The translations under genes and the position numbers were made by a program. The notes beneath the pieces are model-generated. The model was given only the letters and a program-made list of their open reading frames with translations, ran no database searches and was not told the origin of the DNA. Of a DNA stretch of 64,000 nt, positions 26,414 through 35,008 are shown piece by piece (position 1 is the first letter of the stretch; the number at the start of each line of letters is the position of its first letter). Source of the stretch: Pseudomonas sp. DY-1 (GTDB lineage: Bacteria > Pseudomonadota > Gammaproteobacteria > Pseudomonadales > Pseudomonadaceae); contig NZ_CP032616.1 of the NCBI RefSeq assembly GCF_003626975.1, positions 4,936,001-5,000,000 on the forward strand, given 5' to 3'.

Positions 26414-26866
26414 ATGAATGCAGCAAGGTATCTGGCACTGATCCTGGTCGTTTTCGGACTTTGCGCATGCGCGGGCCCAGCAGGCGAGGGCAAGAAAGAG
26501 TTGCTCGCAGTCAGATTGAACGCCACGCCGAAGAACGCCGGGCGTATCGCGCAGGCGACGCTGGTGCCACGGGGCGAGGAGACGAGCATTTCGTTTGTGA
26601 TCAGCGGTGTACCGTCTTTCACCACCAGGCCCGTTCGTCTTTACACCTTCATTTACCCGGGGAGTTGCGCGCATCCAGGGGCCTCGCCAGCCTATGAGCT
26701 GAACAATACGGTCACCACGGAGCGCCATTTCCGGGGGGACGTCTGGCGGATGTCGAAGTCCGCGCCCGTTCCGTTCTCGGCATTACGCGCAGGCGATTAC
26801 TCGCTTGTACTGCGGACGACGCCCGCAGATGGCAACTACGACATTTTCTGTGGGGATATCCACTGA
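26414..26866 (+). CDS. Predicted lipoprotein
   Basis: A 150-residue protein with a lipoprotein signal peptide (lipobox LCAC, Cys at about residue 19; the pattern FGLCACAG). The mature part looks like a small beta-sandwich and ends DIFCGDIH. It would be anchored to a membrane on the periplasmic side. Upstream TAGGAGG at 26401-26407 serves the ATG 26414. Function unknown. Confidence 0.75.
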   Translation: MNAARYLALILVVFGLCACAGPAGEGKKELLAVRLNATPKNAGRIAQATLVPRGEETSISFVISGVPSFTTRPVRLYTFIYPGSCAHPGASPAYELNNTVTTERHFRGDVWRMSKSAPVPFSALRAGDYSLVLRTTPADGNYDIFCGDIH

Positions 26867-26902
26867 AGGATCGCCTTGCTGCTTGAGAGCGCCGGACATT
26901 CC

Positions 26903-26965
26903 GTAGGAGCGAGCTTGCTCGCGAATGAGCGTGTTCAGGCTGTTCGCGAGCAAGCTCGCTCCTAC
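26903..26965. repeat. REP-like palindrome, GTAGGAGCGAGCTTGCTCGCG class
   Basis: A 63-bp inverted repeat with arms GTAGGAGCGAGCTTGCTCGC and its complement, separated by a short loop. Other copies of this class are at 42203-42250 and 52575-52637. It lies between convergent genes and may act as a bidirectional stop. Confidence 0.75.
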
Positions 26966-26972
26966 TTTCCGG

Positions 26973-27440
26973 TTATTCGCAGAGTTTCCCGCTCTTGGCT
27001 TCCGGCATCAGCGCCATGTATTGCTTGCCGCTCATGTGCACCAGTTCGTCATGGCGACCGGACTCGAAGTAGATGTCCGGCTGTTCCGCCAGGGACTGGT
27101 CGATCAGGGTGTCGAGGCCGAACAGGTTGCCCACGGCGGGGATTGCGCCGGTTTCGCAGTTGGCGAAGCGCTTGCCGAAGTCCCGTTCGCGCACCAGGCG
27201 CCAGTGGCGATGGGTGAGTTTGTGGATCTTTTCCAGGTCAACGTGGCGAGAAGCGGGCACCACGGCCATCATCCAGTGGCCCTGGAAGTCGTCGAGGATT
27301 ACCGGTTTGGCCATTTGCTGCGGCGGTATGCCGGCGCGGCGAGCCGCTTCGCGGGTGGTCATGGATGCGGTGTGGTTGAGCACGTCGAAGCGTGTCTTGT
27401 GCTGCATAAGGCTGCTTTGCAGCTGGGTGATCATGGTCAT
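26973..27440 (-). CDS. YbaK/aminoacyl-tRNA deacylase-type protein
   Basis: A 155-residue protein of the YbaK/ProX superfamily, which removes wrong amino acids from tRNA. It shows AVVPASRHVDLEKIHKL near residue 64, where the catalytic-site Lys/His region lies in relatives, and a glycine-bearing GAIPAVGNLFGL segment near 103, characteristic of the family (the GxxxPxG block). AGGAGGTG precedes ATG 27440. Which mischarged tRNA it edits cannot be told from the sequence. Confidence 0.8.
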   Translation of the reverse strand: MTMITQLQSSLMQHKTRFDVLNHTASMTTREAARRAGIPPQQMAKPVILDDFQGHWMMAVVPASRHVDLEKIHKLTHRHWRLVRERDFGKRFANCETGAIPAVGNLFGLDTLIDQSLAEQPDIYFESGRHDELVHMSGKQYMALMPEAKSGKLCE

Positions 27441-27603
27441 GGGACACCTCCTGCCAGGCGGCAGCTCGTCGCTCCCGGTAAGCCTGCGTCGCCGGCACGC
27501 AAGGAGGAGCCTCCCGCTCCCCACCCGGCATCGGCTCTGGCCGCTGCCTTGTGGATAAGTTTAGTGAGGGAGCGGCTTAACGGGCCGGAAAGCGCTGACC
27601 GGT

Positions 27604-28107
27604 TCAGGGCAGGTCGAGGAGCATGGCCAGGCGGTTACGCAAGCCTGAGTGGCGTTCGGTATCCAGTAATTGCCGCAGGCGTTGGTCGCACTCCTGGGGC
27701 GCGAGGGCACGGAAGCCGGCGCGCTCGTAGAAGGGGCGGTTCCAGGGGATGTGGGCAAAGGTGGTGAGGGTCAGGGCCGCGTATCCACCATCGCGCCCGC
27801 GCTCGATTGCTGCAGCCAGCAGCGCGCGCCCCAACCCCTTGCCACCCTGTTCGGGCAGGACGCTTATTTCGCTGATGTGCAGCACGTTCCCGACGGCTTG
27901 GGCGGCGAGAAAGCCCGCCACGTTGTACGTGGGTGCCAGTGCGACCCAGAGCAGGTCGCTGGCCAGGGCAAGGTTCAGGCATTCCAGGGGTAGGGTGCTG
28001 CCGCGGAGATGGGGTGGCAGGTCGTCAGGGCCGAAGAGCTCGGCCGCGCGAAGCTCGATGCCAGCCAGCCGAGGAATATCGGCCGGTGTGGCGAGGCGAA
28101 TGGTCAT
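27604..28107 (-). CDS. GNAT-family N-acetyltransferase
   Basis: A 167-residue acetyltransferase. The acetyl-CoA loop is in the segment ISVLPEQGGKGLGRALL (residues 81-97), with Q/R-x-x-G-x-G/A motif. The C-terminal motif NRPFYERAGFRAL (about 123-135) is typical. It overlaps nothing and lies 5 bp after another GNAT gene, forming a pair. The substrate is unknown. Confidence 0.88.
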   Translation of the reverse strand: MTIRLATPADIPRLAGIELRAAELFGPDDLPPHLRGSTLPLECLNLALASDLLWVALAPTYNVAGFLAAQAVGNVLHISEISVLPEQGGKGLGRALLAAAIERGRDGGYAALTLTTFAHIPWNRPFYERAGFRALAPQECDQRLRQLLDTERHSGLRNRLAMLLDLP

Positions 28108-28112
28108 CGGGC

Positions 28113-28610
28113 TCAGTCCGGGAGGGCTTTGTCCAGTTGGACCAGGGCGATGCGCCGGCCGTCCGGGGCCAGGCGTTCGACGATGGCGCGTGGCTGGTAG
28201 CCGAGCCGGGTATAGAGCAGCAGTCCGCCGGCATTGGCGTTGAAGCAGGAGACTTTCATCAGCCTGGCCTTGTACTGCTCGCGAGCCTGGCGCTCCATGG
28301 TGCTGATCAGGTACTGGGCCACGCCATGTCCGCGTGCCCAGAGCGCCACCATCATGTTGCCGAGGGCGCAGAACTCGCCGTGCTGCCATTGGTAGAAGTT
28401 GGCGAAGCCGGCGACCTTGCCATCCAGCAGGGCAACGGTGCTGCCGCGGCGCTCGGCCATGGCGGCAGCGAGCTGACCTACGGTGAGAGGCCAACTGGCC
28501 TTGGGGTAGGCGAAGAACAGTTCGTCCGCATCCTGGGGGAAGCGGACGATCTCGTGGAGGTCTTCGGCGCTGGCGGGGCGGTGTTGCAGTTGGGGATTAG
28601 CGGCGGGCAT
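28113..28610 (-). CDS. GNAT-family N-acetyltransferase
   Basis: A 165-residue acetyltransferase in tandem with the one at 27604. The acetyl-CoA segment is MVALWARGHGVAQYLI near residue 88, and LLLYTRLGYQPR near 132 is the usual C-terminal motif. A characteristic acidic N-terminal part (FPQDADELFFAYPKASWPL) resembles PA4794-type GNAT proteins, a relative of known structure in P. aeruginosa located in the same neighbourhood. Substrate unknown. Confidence 0.88.
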   Translation of the reverse strand: MPAANPQLQHRPASAEDLHEIVRFPQDADELFFAYPKASWPLTVGQLAAAMAERRGSTVALLDGKVAGFANFYQWQHGEFCALGNMMVALWARGHGVAQYLISTMERQAREQYKARLMKVSCFNANAGGLLLYTRLGYQPRAIVERLAPDGRRIALVQLDKALPD

Positions 28611-28617
28611 GAGGTCC

Positions 28618-29178
28618 TCAGTGCGGTGGGTATTGGGCGATCACCTTGGCGACCGTTTCGCGGATGGCGGCTTCACGTTCGGCGGGGGTCGGTGGGGAGC
28701 TCTTCATGATCTGCTCGGCACTTCCGCGCCAGACCAGCTTGCCATCCTTGCCGTCGTAGAGGTCCACCTGGATGGTGGCCACCTTGTAGTTGTAAGTGCG
28801 GGTCTCGGTATAAGCCGGGCCGCCCATGTAGCCACCTCCCCAATAGCCGCCCCAGTAGCCGCCGTAGTTGTAGCTGGTCTGTTGCTGGCGTTCATCGACT
28901 ATGAGCCAGGACTGGACGTTGAGGTCGGCCTTGCCGCTGGAGGCCGGGCGCAGACCTCGCTGGTCGAGTTGCTGGCCGACGGCGTCGCGGATGCGTTGTT
29001 CGGTGAGGTCGCTCTTGATGCGTGGGTCGTCGGGGCGGTACTGCAGGGCAGGTTCCTTCCAGCTCCAGCTGCGATAGGCGCCGAAGTCGCGGGTGCGGTC
29101 GTAATCGCGATTCACGTCGTAGCTCTGACAGGCCGCCACGAGCAGGACGGTGGACAGGAGTAGCGTGCGGCGGATCAT
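28618..29178 (-). CDS. DUF4136 lipoprotein
   Basis: A 186-residue lipoprotein: signal peptide with lipobox VAAC, then a DUF4136 domain recognised by YDRTRDFGAYRSWSWK near the N-terminus, and a Gly/Tyr-rich middle (GGYWGGYWGGGYMGG near 107). AGGAG lies before ATG 29178. A paralogue follows upstream at 29313. Members are envelope proteins of unknown function. Confidence 0.85.
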   Translation of the reverse strand: MIRRTLLLSTVLLVAACQSYDVNRDYDRTRDFGAYRSWSWKEPALQYRPDDPRIKSDLTEQRIRDAVGQQLDQRGLRPASSGKADLNVQSWLIVDERQQQTSYNYGGYWGGYWGGGYMGGPAYTETRTYNYKVATIQVDLYDGKDGKLVWRGSAEQIMKSSPPTPAEREAAIRETVAKVIAQYPPH

Positions 29179-29312
29179 GGTTGGATCTCCTCTGCCGGAA
29201 TCATTATCGAAACGCAAGGCAGAGCAGCCGGCAAGGGGAATTTGCGGGCCTTCAGGTCATCAGGTGCCTCACTCCCAGCCCCTCCAAAAGGGAGAGGGGA
29301 GCTACTTCGCCC

Positions 29313-29912
29313 TCAATTCGGTGGATAGTCGTGCAGGGCTTCCTTCACCGCTTCGCGCAGTGCGGCCACGCCATCGGAGCGATTGCCGTTGGCATAGGTT
29401 TCGCCGCTGCCGCTCCAGATCGGCTGGTTGTCACGGGCGTCGTAGAACTCCAGGTAGACCACCGCAACCTGTTCCTCGTAGGTGCGCACGACGGGCACGG
29501 TGGCCCAGGCACCGTACTGGTCGCGCCACGGGCCGCTGCCGTAATAGGCACCGCCATAGTCGTCGTACTGCCGCAGGCGTCGCTCGTAGCGCAGGCTGGC
29601 GCTGACTTTGAGATCGGCCTGGCCTGGAGTGCGTGCCTGGCGCAGGCCGTGCTGGTCGAGGCCGGAGTTGACCATCTCCGCCATTTGCTCGGGCGTCGCC
29701 CAGTTGTTGCCGGCGGGAAGTTGGCCGTCGAGCCAGGTCCAGCTGCGATACCGACCGAAGTCGCGGGGGGCGGCGGGGTAAGCGCTGCTGTCGAAGGTGG
29801 TCGCCGCGCCCGGCGGGGCGGGCGGCAGCGGGCGGGACTCGGCCTTGTACGGGTTGGGGCTCTGGCAGGCGGACAACAGCAGGGCAAGGGCGAGTAGCGC
29901 GGGCAGTTTCAT
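29313..29912 (-). CDS. DUF4136 lipoprotein, paralogue
   Basis: A 199-residue lipoprotein with lipobox LSAC (Cys at residue 16), a Pro-rich spacer, then the DUF4136 entry motif [16 protein letters not shown] and a Tyr/Gly-rich segment ([11 protein letters not shown]). It shares the whole layout with 28618-29178, so the two are a tandem duplication. GGAGG precedes ATG 29912. The 134 bp between them hold a CCTCTCCC-type partial repeat (29280-29303). Confidence 0.85.
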   Translation of the reverse strand: MKLPALLALALLLSACQSPNPYKAESRPLPPAPPGAATTFDSSAYPAAPRDFGRYRSWTWLDGQLPAGNNWATPEQMAEMVNSGLDQHGLRQARTPGQADLKVSASLRYERRLRQYDDYGGAYYGSGPWRDQYGAWATVPVVRTYEEQVAVVYLEFYDARDNQPIWSGSGETYANGNRSDGVAALREAVKEALHDYPPN

Positions 29913-30119
29913 GGGGCCTCCGTTCAAACCTGCTCACGATTTTGTGAGCTAGCGAAGAGCAAGGCACAACGACCAACGGGAGTAACAGCCGCAGGCTGGC
30001 CCGAAGGGAGAGCGCCAGCGAATCAGATGGCTCAGGAAGCAGAGTCTACGGATGTAAATGAGCATTCCGAAGCCATTTCAACGCAGCTATTCCGACGCGC
30101 AGTTAATCGTGAGCGGGTT

Positions 30120-30869
30120 TCACAGAGGGCGGCAAATCCAGTGCAGATAGCGGCCAAGTCCCTGATAGCTGGGGTGGCGGCGATAGGCGAGCTCCATTTC
30201 CAGCAAGTCCACCAGTTCGGCCTTGGCCTGGAATTCCTGGGGCATGTAGTCGTGGAACACGCGTACCCCGCTCTGGCTTTCGACTTGCCAGTGGCCTTCG
30301 AGTTGCGTGGCCAGGTCACGCGGGGCCAGCGGCTGCTGTGGGGTCAGACTTTGCCCTTCACCGGCGAATTTATGTTTGCGCAGCTTGCGGAAATGCCCCT
30401 TCAACAGATTGCGATAGATCAGCGCGTCCTTGTTGTAGAAGGCCAGCGAGAGCATCCCGTCTTTGGCCGTCAGCTGGTGCAGCACAGGCAGGATGGCGTG
30501 CGGGTCGGCCAGCCATTCCAGTACGGCGTGGCAGAGCACCAGATCATAGGGTTCGGTGAGCTGACCGAGCAGCTCCTGCCAGGGCGACTGGATGAAGCTG
30601 GCCGCCTGCCCGGCTTCGGCAAAGCGCTGGCGAGCGCCTTCGAGCATGGGTTCGGCGGGTTCGGCGAGGGTGACCTGGTGGCCGCGCTCGGCCAGCCAGA
30701 GGGCCATGTGGCCAAGGCCGGCGCCCACATCGAGCACGCGCAACGGGCGCTCGGGCAGGACTTCGGCCAGGTCGGCCTGGAGCACGGCCAGGCGGATGGC
30801 GCCCTTGGCACCACCGTAGATCTTTTCGGCGAAACGCGTCGCCAGTTCATCGAAGTGACGGTCGCTCAT
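30120..30869 (-). CDS. cmoM: tRNA uridine 5-oxyacetic acid methyltransferase
   Basis: A 249-residue SAM-dependent methyltransferase. The SAM-binding motif I is VLDVGAGLGHMALWLAERG (about 44-62); CHAVLEWLADP near 109 is motif IV. The family (CmoM, formerly SmtA) methylates 5-carboxymethoxyuridine at the wobble base of several tRNAs. The ATG 30869 overlaps the stop of the MazG-like gene (ATGA). It starts MSDRHFDELATRFAEKIYGG, as CmoM proteins do. Confidence 0.9.
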   Translation of the reverse strand: MSDRHFDELATRFAEKIYGGAKGAIRLAVLQADLAEVLPERPLRVLDVGAGLGHMALWLAERGHQVTLAEPAEPMLEGARQRFAEAGQAASFIQSPWQELLGQLTEPYDLVLCHAVLEWLADPHAILPVLHQLTAKDGMLSLAFYNKDALIYRNLLKGHFRKLRKHKFAGEGQSLTPQQPLAPRDLATQLEGHWQVESQSGVRVFHDYMPQEFQAKAELVDLLEMELAYRRHPSYQGLGRYLHWICRPL

Positions 30870-31168
30870 GCGAAGCGCCTTTCGCTGTCCGCCAGCTTGG
30901 CGCGGACCACGGCGTCCATGTCCAGGCCGAGTTCGGCGCAGAGCAGGAGGAGGTAGAGGACAATGTCGCCTACTTCCTGGCCGGCGTGGGCGAGTTTTTC
31001 GGGGGGCAACTGGTGCGACTGTTCTTCGGTCAGCCACTGGAAGATTTCCACCAGCTCGGCCATTTCCACGCTGGCGGCCATGGCCAGGTTCTTCGGGCTA
31101 TGGAACTGCCGCCAGTCGTTGTGATCGCGGATGGCGTGCAGGCGGGCGGTGATTTCGTCGAGGTTCAT
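30866..31168 (-). CDS. MazG-like nucleotide pyrophosphohydrolase
   Basis: A 100-residue all-alpha NTP pyrophosphatase of the MazG-like/dCTPase group. It has the metal-binding E-x-x-E motif in SVEMAELVEIFQW (about 33-45) and E-V-G-D in AGQEVGDIVLYLLLL (about 62-76). It likely cleans modified or excess dNTPs. Coupled to cmoM by the ATGA overlap. Confidence 0.88.
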   Translation of the reverse strand: MNLDEITARLHAIRDHNDWRQFHSPKNLAMAASVEMAELVEIFQWLTEEQSHQLPPEKLAHAGQEVGDIVLYLLLLCAELGLDMDAVVRAKLADSERRFA

Positions 31169-31221
31169 GGGGCTCTCCTTGAGCCGCCTATGGTCCCGCC
31201 GCTTTCATGTCCACGCAAGGG

Positions 31222-32076
31222 TCAACCGAGTGGTCGCCAGCTCCCGGCCATGTGTGGTGTGTCGCCCCTGCCGCGAAGCGCGAGCTGGCCTTCCGGCGCT
31301 GGCGTGCTGGCCAGCAGGGTGACCTCGCCAGGCAGGAACACGGGTTTCTGGAAGCGCACTTCCAGCTCGTAACCGGCATTCGGCAGGTGGATTTCCAGGG
31401 CCGCCAGGCAGCGCGCCTTGTTCCACAGGCCGTGGGCAATGGCGCGGGGGAATCCGAACAGCTTGGCGGTGGTAGCCGAAAGGTGGATGGGGTTGTAGTC
31501 GCCGGCCACGCGGGCGTAGCGCCGGCCGATGTCGGCGGCGGCGTACCACTGGTCCAGGTGCACCAGCGGCAGGCTTTCCTGGGGGGCGCGCGGTTCGGGC
31601 TGGCCGGGCAGGCGAAGGCCGCGGAAGAGGATGCGGCTGTCGCCTTCCCACACGAGGCCGAGCTGGTCTTCCAGGCGGGTGATCAGGCTGAAGGTGGCGC
31701 CTTTCTCGTGGGGCTGGAGATCGCTCACCTGCACGCTGGCGGTGAAGGGGCCCAGGCCGCCCAGGGCGCGCAAGACGCGGATACGGTTTTCCAGGTGCAC
31801 CAGGCCCAGCAGCGGGAAGGGGAAGCGCGGGTCGGTGAGCAGTCGCATCTGCAGGGGGAAGGCGAGTATGTGCGGGTAGGTTGCCGGCAGCAGTCCCTTG
31901 TCGCTGAAGCCGCAGACGGCGCGATAGCGCGCCAGATGACCGGGGTCGACGCTCACCTGGCAGCGCACGCCCAACTCGGGCAGGGCCTTGCCGCGCATGC
32001 CACGGCGCACGGCGGCGCGGGCGAACAGGCCGGGGAGGGCGGGAGGTGCGGAAAGGTCGAGCCAGTCGGTGGCCAT
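31222..32076 (-). CDS. MaoC-like (R)-hydratase domain protein
   Basis: A 284-residue double-hotdog hydratase. The active-site motif D-x-N-P-x-H is present in AGDYNPIHLS (about 194-203), followed by FPRAIAHGLW. It probably hydrates 2-enoyl thioesters. It sits near FabG- and FadI-like genes (33492-36286), which suggests one fatty-acid module, as in PAO1 PA4785-PA4787 surroundings. Confidence 0.88.
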   Translation of the reverse strand: MATDWLDLSAPPALPGLFARAAVRRGMRGKALPELGVRCQVSVDPGHLARYRAVCGFSDKGLLPATYPHILAFPLQMRLLTDPRFPFPLLGLVHLENRIRVLRALGGLGPFTASVQVSDLQPHEKGATFSLITRLEDQLGLVWEGDSRILFRGLRLPGQPEPRAPQESLPLVHLDQWYAAADIGRRYARVAGDYNPIHLSATTAKLFGFPRAIAHGLWNKARCLAALEIHLPNAGYELEVRFQKPVFLPGEVTLLASTPAPEGQLALRGRGDTPHMAGSWRPLG

Positions 32077-32242
32077 GCGTGATCTCCTTGGGGCGAATGG
32101 GGCTCAGCATAGCCAGCGGTTCGCCCCGCACATTGGCCGACCGTCCCGGGACTGCGGCAGGGCAGCCAATCACGGCCTTGAGCGGGGAGGAAAAAGCCGA
32201 ATAAGATGGCCGCGCCTCGCAGACAATAAGAATTCTCCGAAA

Positions 32243-33244
32243 ATGATGCGTGATCTGACCGACGATGTGGCGCTGATGCGCCCGGTGATCGACGCCCTGC
32301 GTGCCAGCGGCACCGACCCGGACAAGGTTCTGGTGCGCGTCGGCCTGCCGCCAGGCGGACTACCCCCGGGTCGCTTTCCCCATGCTGCGCAAACCCAGTT
32401 CTGGAAGGCCGCGGCCGCCGAGTGCGGTGAGGAGCATGTCGGCCTCTACCTGGCGGGCCACCTACCGGCCTTTCACGGACTGCTGCTGGAGTACCTGTTC
32501 CTCTCCAGTGGCACCTTTGGCGAGGGGCTGCGACATGCCCTGCGCTACGTGCGCTTGCTCTCCGACACCCTGAGTGCCCATCTGGAAGTTGAAGATGATC
32601 GCGCTGTCCTCTCCCTTGGCCGGCATGCGGGCAGCAATCGGCACTTCCCGGAGATGCTCGCCGGTGCGGTGATCCGCCTCTTCCATGCCCTGACCGATGG
32701 GCAGTTCAAGCCCCACGAAGTGCAACTGATGCACGCCGAAGGAGCCCCCGCGGAGCGTTACCACTTGGTCTATGGCTGCCCGGCGAAGCTGGGGGCCGAT
32801 CGCTACGCACTGATCTTCGACGCCGAGGTGCTGGATAAACCCTCGCGCCACGCCGCGCCGGACTTGCTGCGCATGCACGAGTCACTGGCGCGCCGCCAGC
32901 TAGCGGAGGTGGAGCGCCTGGACCTGGTGCGCCAGGTGCGAGAGTTGATCGGCGAACTGCTGGTGGATGGCGGAGCCACCCTGGAGCAGGTCGCCGCACG
33001 CCTGAACATGCCGGCCCGCCGCCTGCGCGAACGACTGGCCACGGCCGGCGTGCGTTTCAACGACCTGGTTACCGACTACCGCTGCCGGCTGGCCAAGGAA
33101 CTGCTGCTGAAGACCGACGAGCGCATCGAGGTCATCGTCGAACGCACCGGGTTCTCCGAACCCAGCACCTTCTACCGGGCGTTCAAGCGCTGGGTGGGAG
33201 AGACGCCAGTGGAGTTCCGGCGGAAGGGGAAGGGCGAGCGCTGA
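32243..33244 (+). CDS. AraC-family transcriptional regulator
   Basis: A 333-residue regulator. An N-terminal Arabinose_bd-type ligand domain occupies about residues 10-200, and a C-terminal AraC double helix-turn-helix follows, with LEQVAARLNMPARRLRERLATAG as the first HTH and the FSEPSTFYRAFKRWVGETP signature near the end. ATG 32243 is preceded by ATTCTCCGAAA. It is divergent from the MaoC gene, its likely target, and lies 5' of the convergent fabG-like gene. Confidence 0.9.
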   Translation: MMRDLTDDVALMRPVIDALRASGTDPDKVLVRVGLPPGGLPPGRFPHAAQTQFWKAAAAECGEEHVGLYLAGHLPAFHGLLLEYLFLSSGTFGEGLRHALRYVRLLSDTLSAHLEVEDDRAVLSLGRHAGSNRHFPEMLAGAVIRLFHALTDGQFKPHEVQLMHAEGAPAERYHLVYGCPAKLGADRYALIFDAEVLDKPSRHAAPDLLRMHESLARRQLAEVERLDLVRQVRELIGELLVDGGATLEQVAARLNMPARRLRERLATAGVRFNDLVTDYRCRLAKELLLKTDERIEVIVERTGFSEPSTFYRAFKRWVGETPVEFRRKGKGER

Positions 33245-33349
33245 GGCCCGCGTGTATCTGGCCGGTGCGAATGCTCTTGTGGGGGCGAATTCATCGGCTA
33301 AGTCTGCGTTAGCTGTTGCGAGAGATTTGCCCGCGGGCCAATAGCCTTG

Positions 33350-33404
33350 TAGGAGCTGGCTTGCCAGCGAAACGGGGCCATTCGCTGGCAAGCCAGCTCC
33401 TACG
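33350..33404. repeat. REP-like palindrome, GTAGGAGCTGGCTTGCCAGCG class
   Basis: A 55-bp inverted repeat between convergent genes; arms GTAGGAGCTGGCTTGCCAGCG and its complement. It differs from the GAGCGAGCTTGCTCGC class elsewhere in this window. A half copy of a third class (AATTCATTCGCCCC) is at 33446. Confidence 0.75.
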
Positions 33405-33491
33405 GGCAATGCAGCTGCTTGCAACACGTAACGTTGACAGAGCCAATTCATTCGCCCCTACAAGGGTTTGATTCACATTGGGTGCTGGTAC

Positions 33492-34847
33492 TCAGGCCCC
33501 CAGCAGGCTCTGCCCGCACACCCGCATCACCTGTCCGGTCAGGGCGCCTGAGCCCGGCTGGGCGAACCAGGCGACGGCTTCGGCCACGTCCTGGGGCAGG
33601 CCGCCCTGGCTCATGGAGTTCATGCGCCGGCCCGCTTCGCGGATGGTCAGGGGAATGGCGGCAGTCATCTGGGTTTCGATGAAACCCGGCGCTACGGCAT
33701 TGATGCTGATGCCGCGCTTGCCCAGCATTGGCGCCCAATTCTGCGCCAGCCCGATCACCCCGGCCTTGCTCGTCGCGTAGTTGGTCTGGCCCATGTTGCC
33801 GGCGATGCCGCTGATGGAGGCGATCAGCACCACGCGGCCGTTGTCGTGCAGCTTGCCGGCGTCCAGCAGGGCCTGAGTGAGCACCTGCGGGGCGCGCAGG
33901 TTGACGTTGAGCACCGAATTCCAGAAGTCGTCGCTCATTTTCGCGAGGGTCTTGTCGCGGGTGATACCGGCGTTGTGCACCAGGATGTCCACACCTTCCG
34001 GCAGGGCTTCGACCAGTTGGCTGGAGGCATCCTCGGTAGTGATATCCATGGCGATGCTGTGGCCGCCCAGGCGCGCGGCCAGGCCGTCGAGGGCGTCCTT
34101 CGCCGGGGGGACGTCCAGCAGCACCACCTCGGCGCCGTCGCGGGCCAGGGTTTCGGCGATGGCGGCGCCGATCCCGCGGGAGGCTCCGGTCACCAGCGCC
34201 CGCTTGCCGGCCAGTGGGCGGGTCCAGTCCTGGACCCTCTCCGGGCAGGCGGTCAAGCGCAGCACCTGGCCAGAAACGTAGGCACTCTTGGGGGACAGGA
34301 AAAAGCGCAGCGCACCTTCGAGCTGGTCTTCCGCGCCCTTGCCCACGTAGATCAGCTGGACGTTGCCGCCCCGACGGACCTCCTTGCCGAGGGAGCGGGT
34401 GAAACCCTCCAGGGAGCGCTGCACGCTGGCGGCGACCAGGTCCTTGGTCGCTTCGGGGGCGCGGGCCAGGACCACCACTTTCGGGCACTTGCCCAGGCCT
34501 TTCATGGCTGGCTGGAAGAAGTTGCGCAGTTCGATCAGTTGCTCGAAGCGGGTCAGCCCACTGGCATCGTAGATCAGCGCCTTGAGTTTCGGACCGTGCT
34601 CGGCGGTCCAGCGCGACAGGCCGAAACGGCCGTCCTCATCGGCGAAATACTGGTCGGTGAGCTTGTTCAGCACACCGCTGGCCGCTTCGGCGAGTGCACC
34701 TTGGCCACCGATCAGCAGGGCTCCGTCAACCGGCCGTGCGCGGCCTGCCATCCAGCGCTCCAGGCACACCGGCGCCGGCAAGCCCAGGGCGCCCACCAGG
34801 CGCCGGCCGGCGTTGGAGTTGGCAAAGGCGAGGTAACGGTCGTTCAT
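33492..34847 (-). CDS. Two-domain 3-oxoacyl-ACP/CoA reductase (FabG-like)
   Basis: A 451-residue high-molecular-weight FabG. Residues 1-200 form a non-catalytic, flavodoxin-like domain. The C-terminal SDR domain has the NAD(P) motif TGASRGIG near 213, NAGIT near 290, and the catalytic tetrad Asn-Ser-Tyr-Lys with YATSKAG near 352. It reduces 3-oxoacyl thioesters. ATG 34847 has AGGAG upstream. It is divergent from fadI (35009), sharing a promoter region, and is near a MaoC hydratase: three steps of fatty-acid breakdown or synthesis. Confidence 0.92.
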   Translation of the reverse strand: MNDRYLAFANSNAGRRLVGALGLPAPVCLERWMAGRARPVDGALLIGGQGALAEAASGVLNKLTDQYFADEDGRFGLSRWTAEHGPKLKALIYDASGLTRFEQLIELRNFFQPAMKGLGKCPKVVVLARAPEATKDLVAASVQRSLEGFTRSLGKEVRRGGNVQLIYVGKGAEDQLEGALRFFLSPKSAYVSGQVLRLTACPERVQDWTRPLAGKRALVTGASRGIGAAIAETLARDGAEVVLLDVPPAKDALDGLAARLGGHSIAMDITTEDASSQLVEALPEGVDILVHNAGITRDKTLAKMSDDFWNSVLNVNLRAPQVLTQALLDAGKLHDNGRVVLIASISGIAGNMGQTNYATSKAGVIGLAQNWAPMLGKRGISINAVAPGFIETQMTAAIPLTIREAGRRMNSMSQGGLPQDVAEAVAWFAQPGSGALTGQVMRVCGQSLLGA

Positions 34848-35008
34848 GGGTAGCTCCTGCTGGTCAATCGAAAGTGGCCTCACTCTACGCAGACACGCGT
34901 TGAGCGCAATTGACCGCGCTGACCTGCCAAGCGGCGAGGCGGCCAATCCAGCCGTCTAGTCTTGTATCCGACACTGCAACCCGCAAACCCTCATCGCAAG
35001 GAGTCACC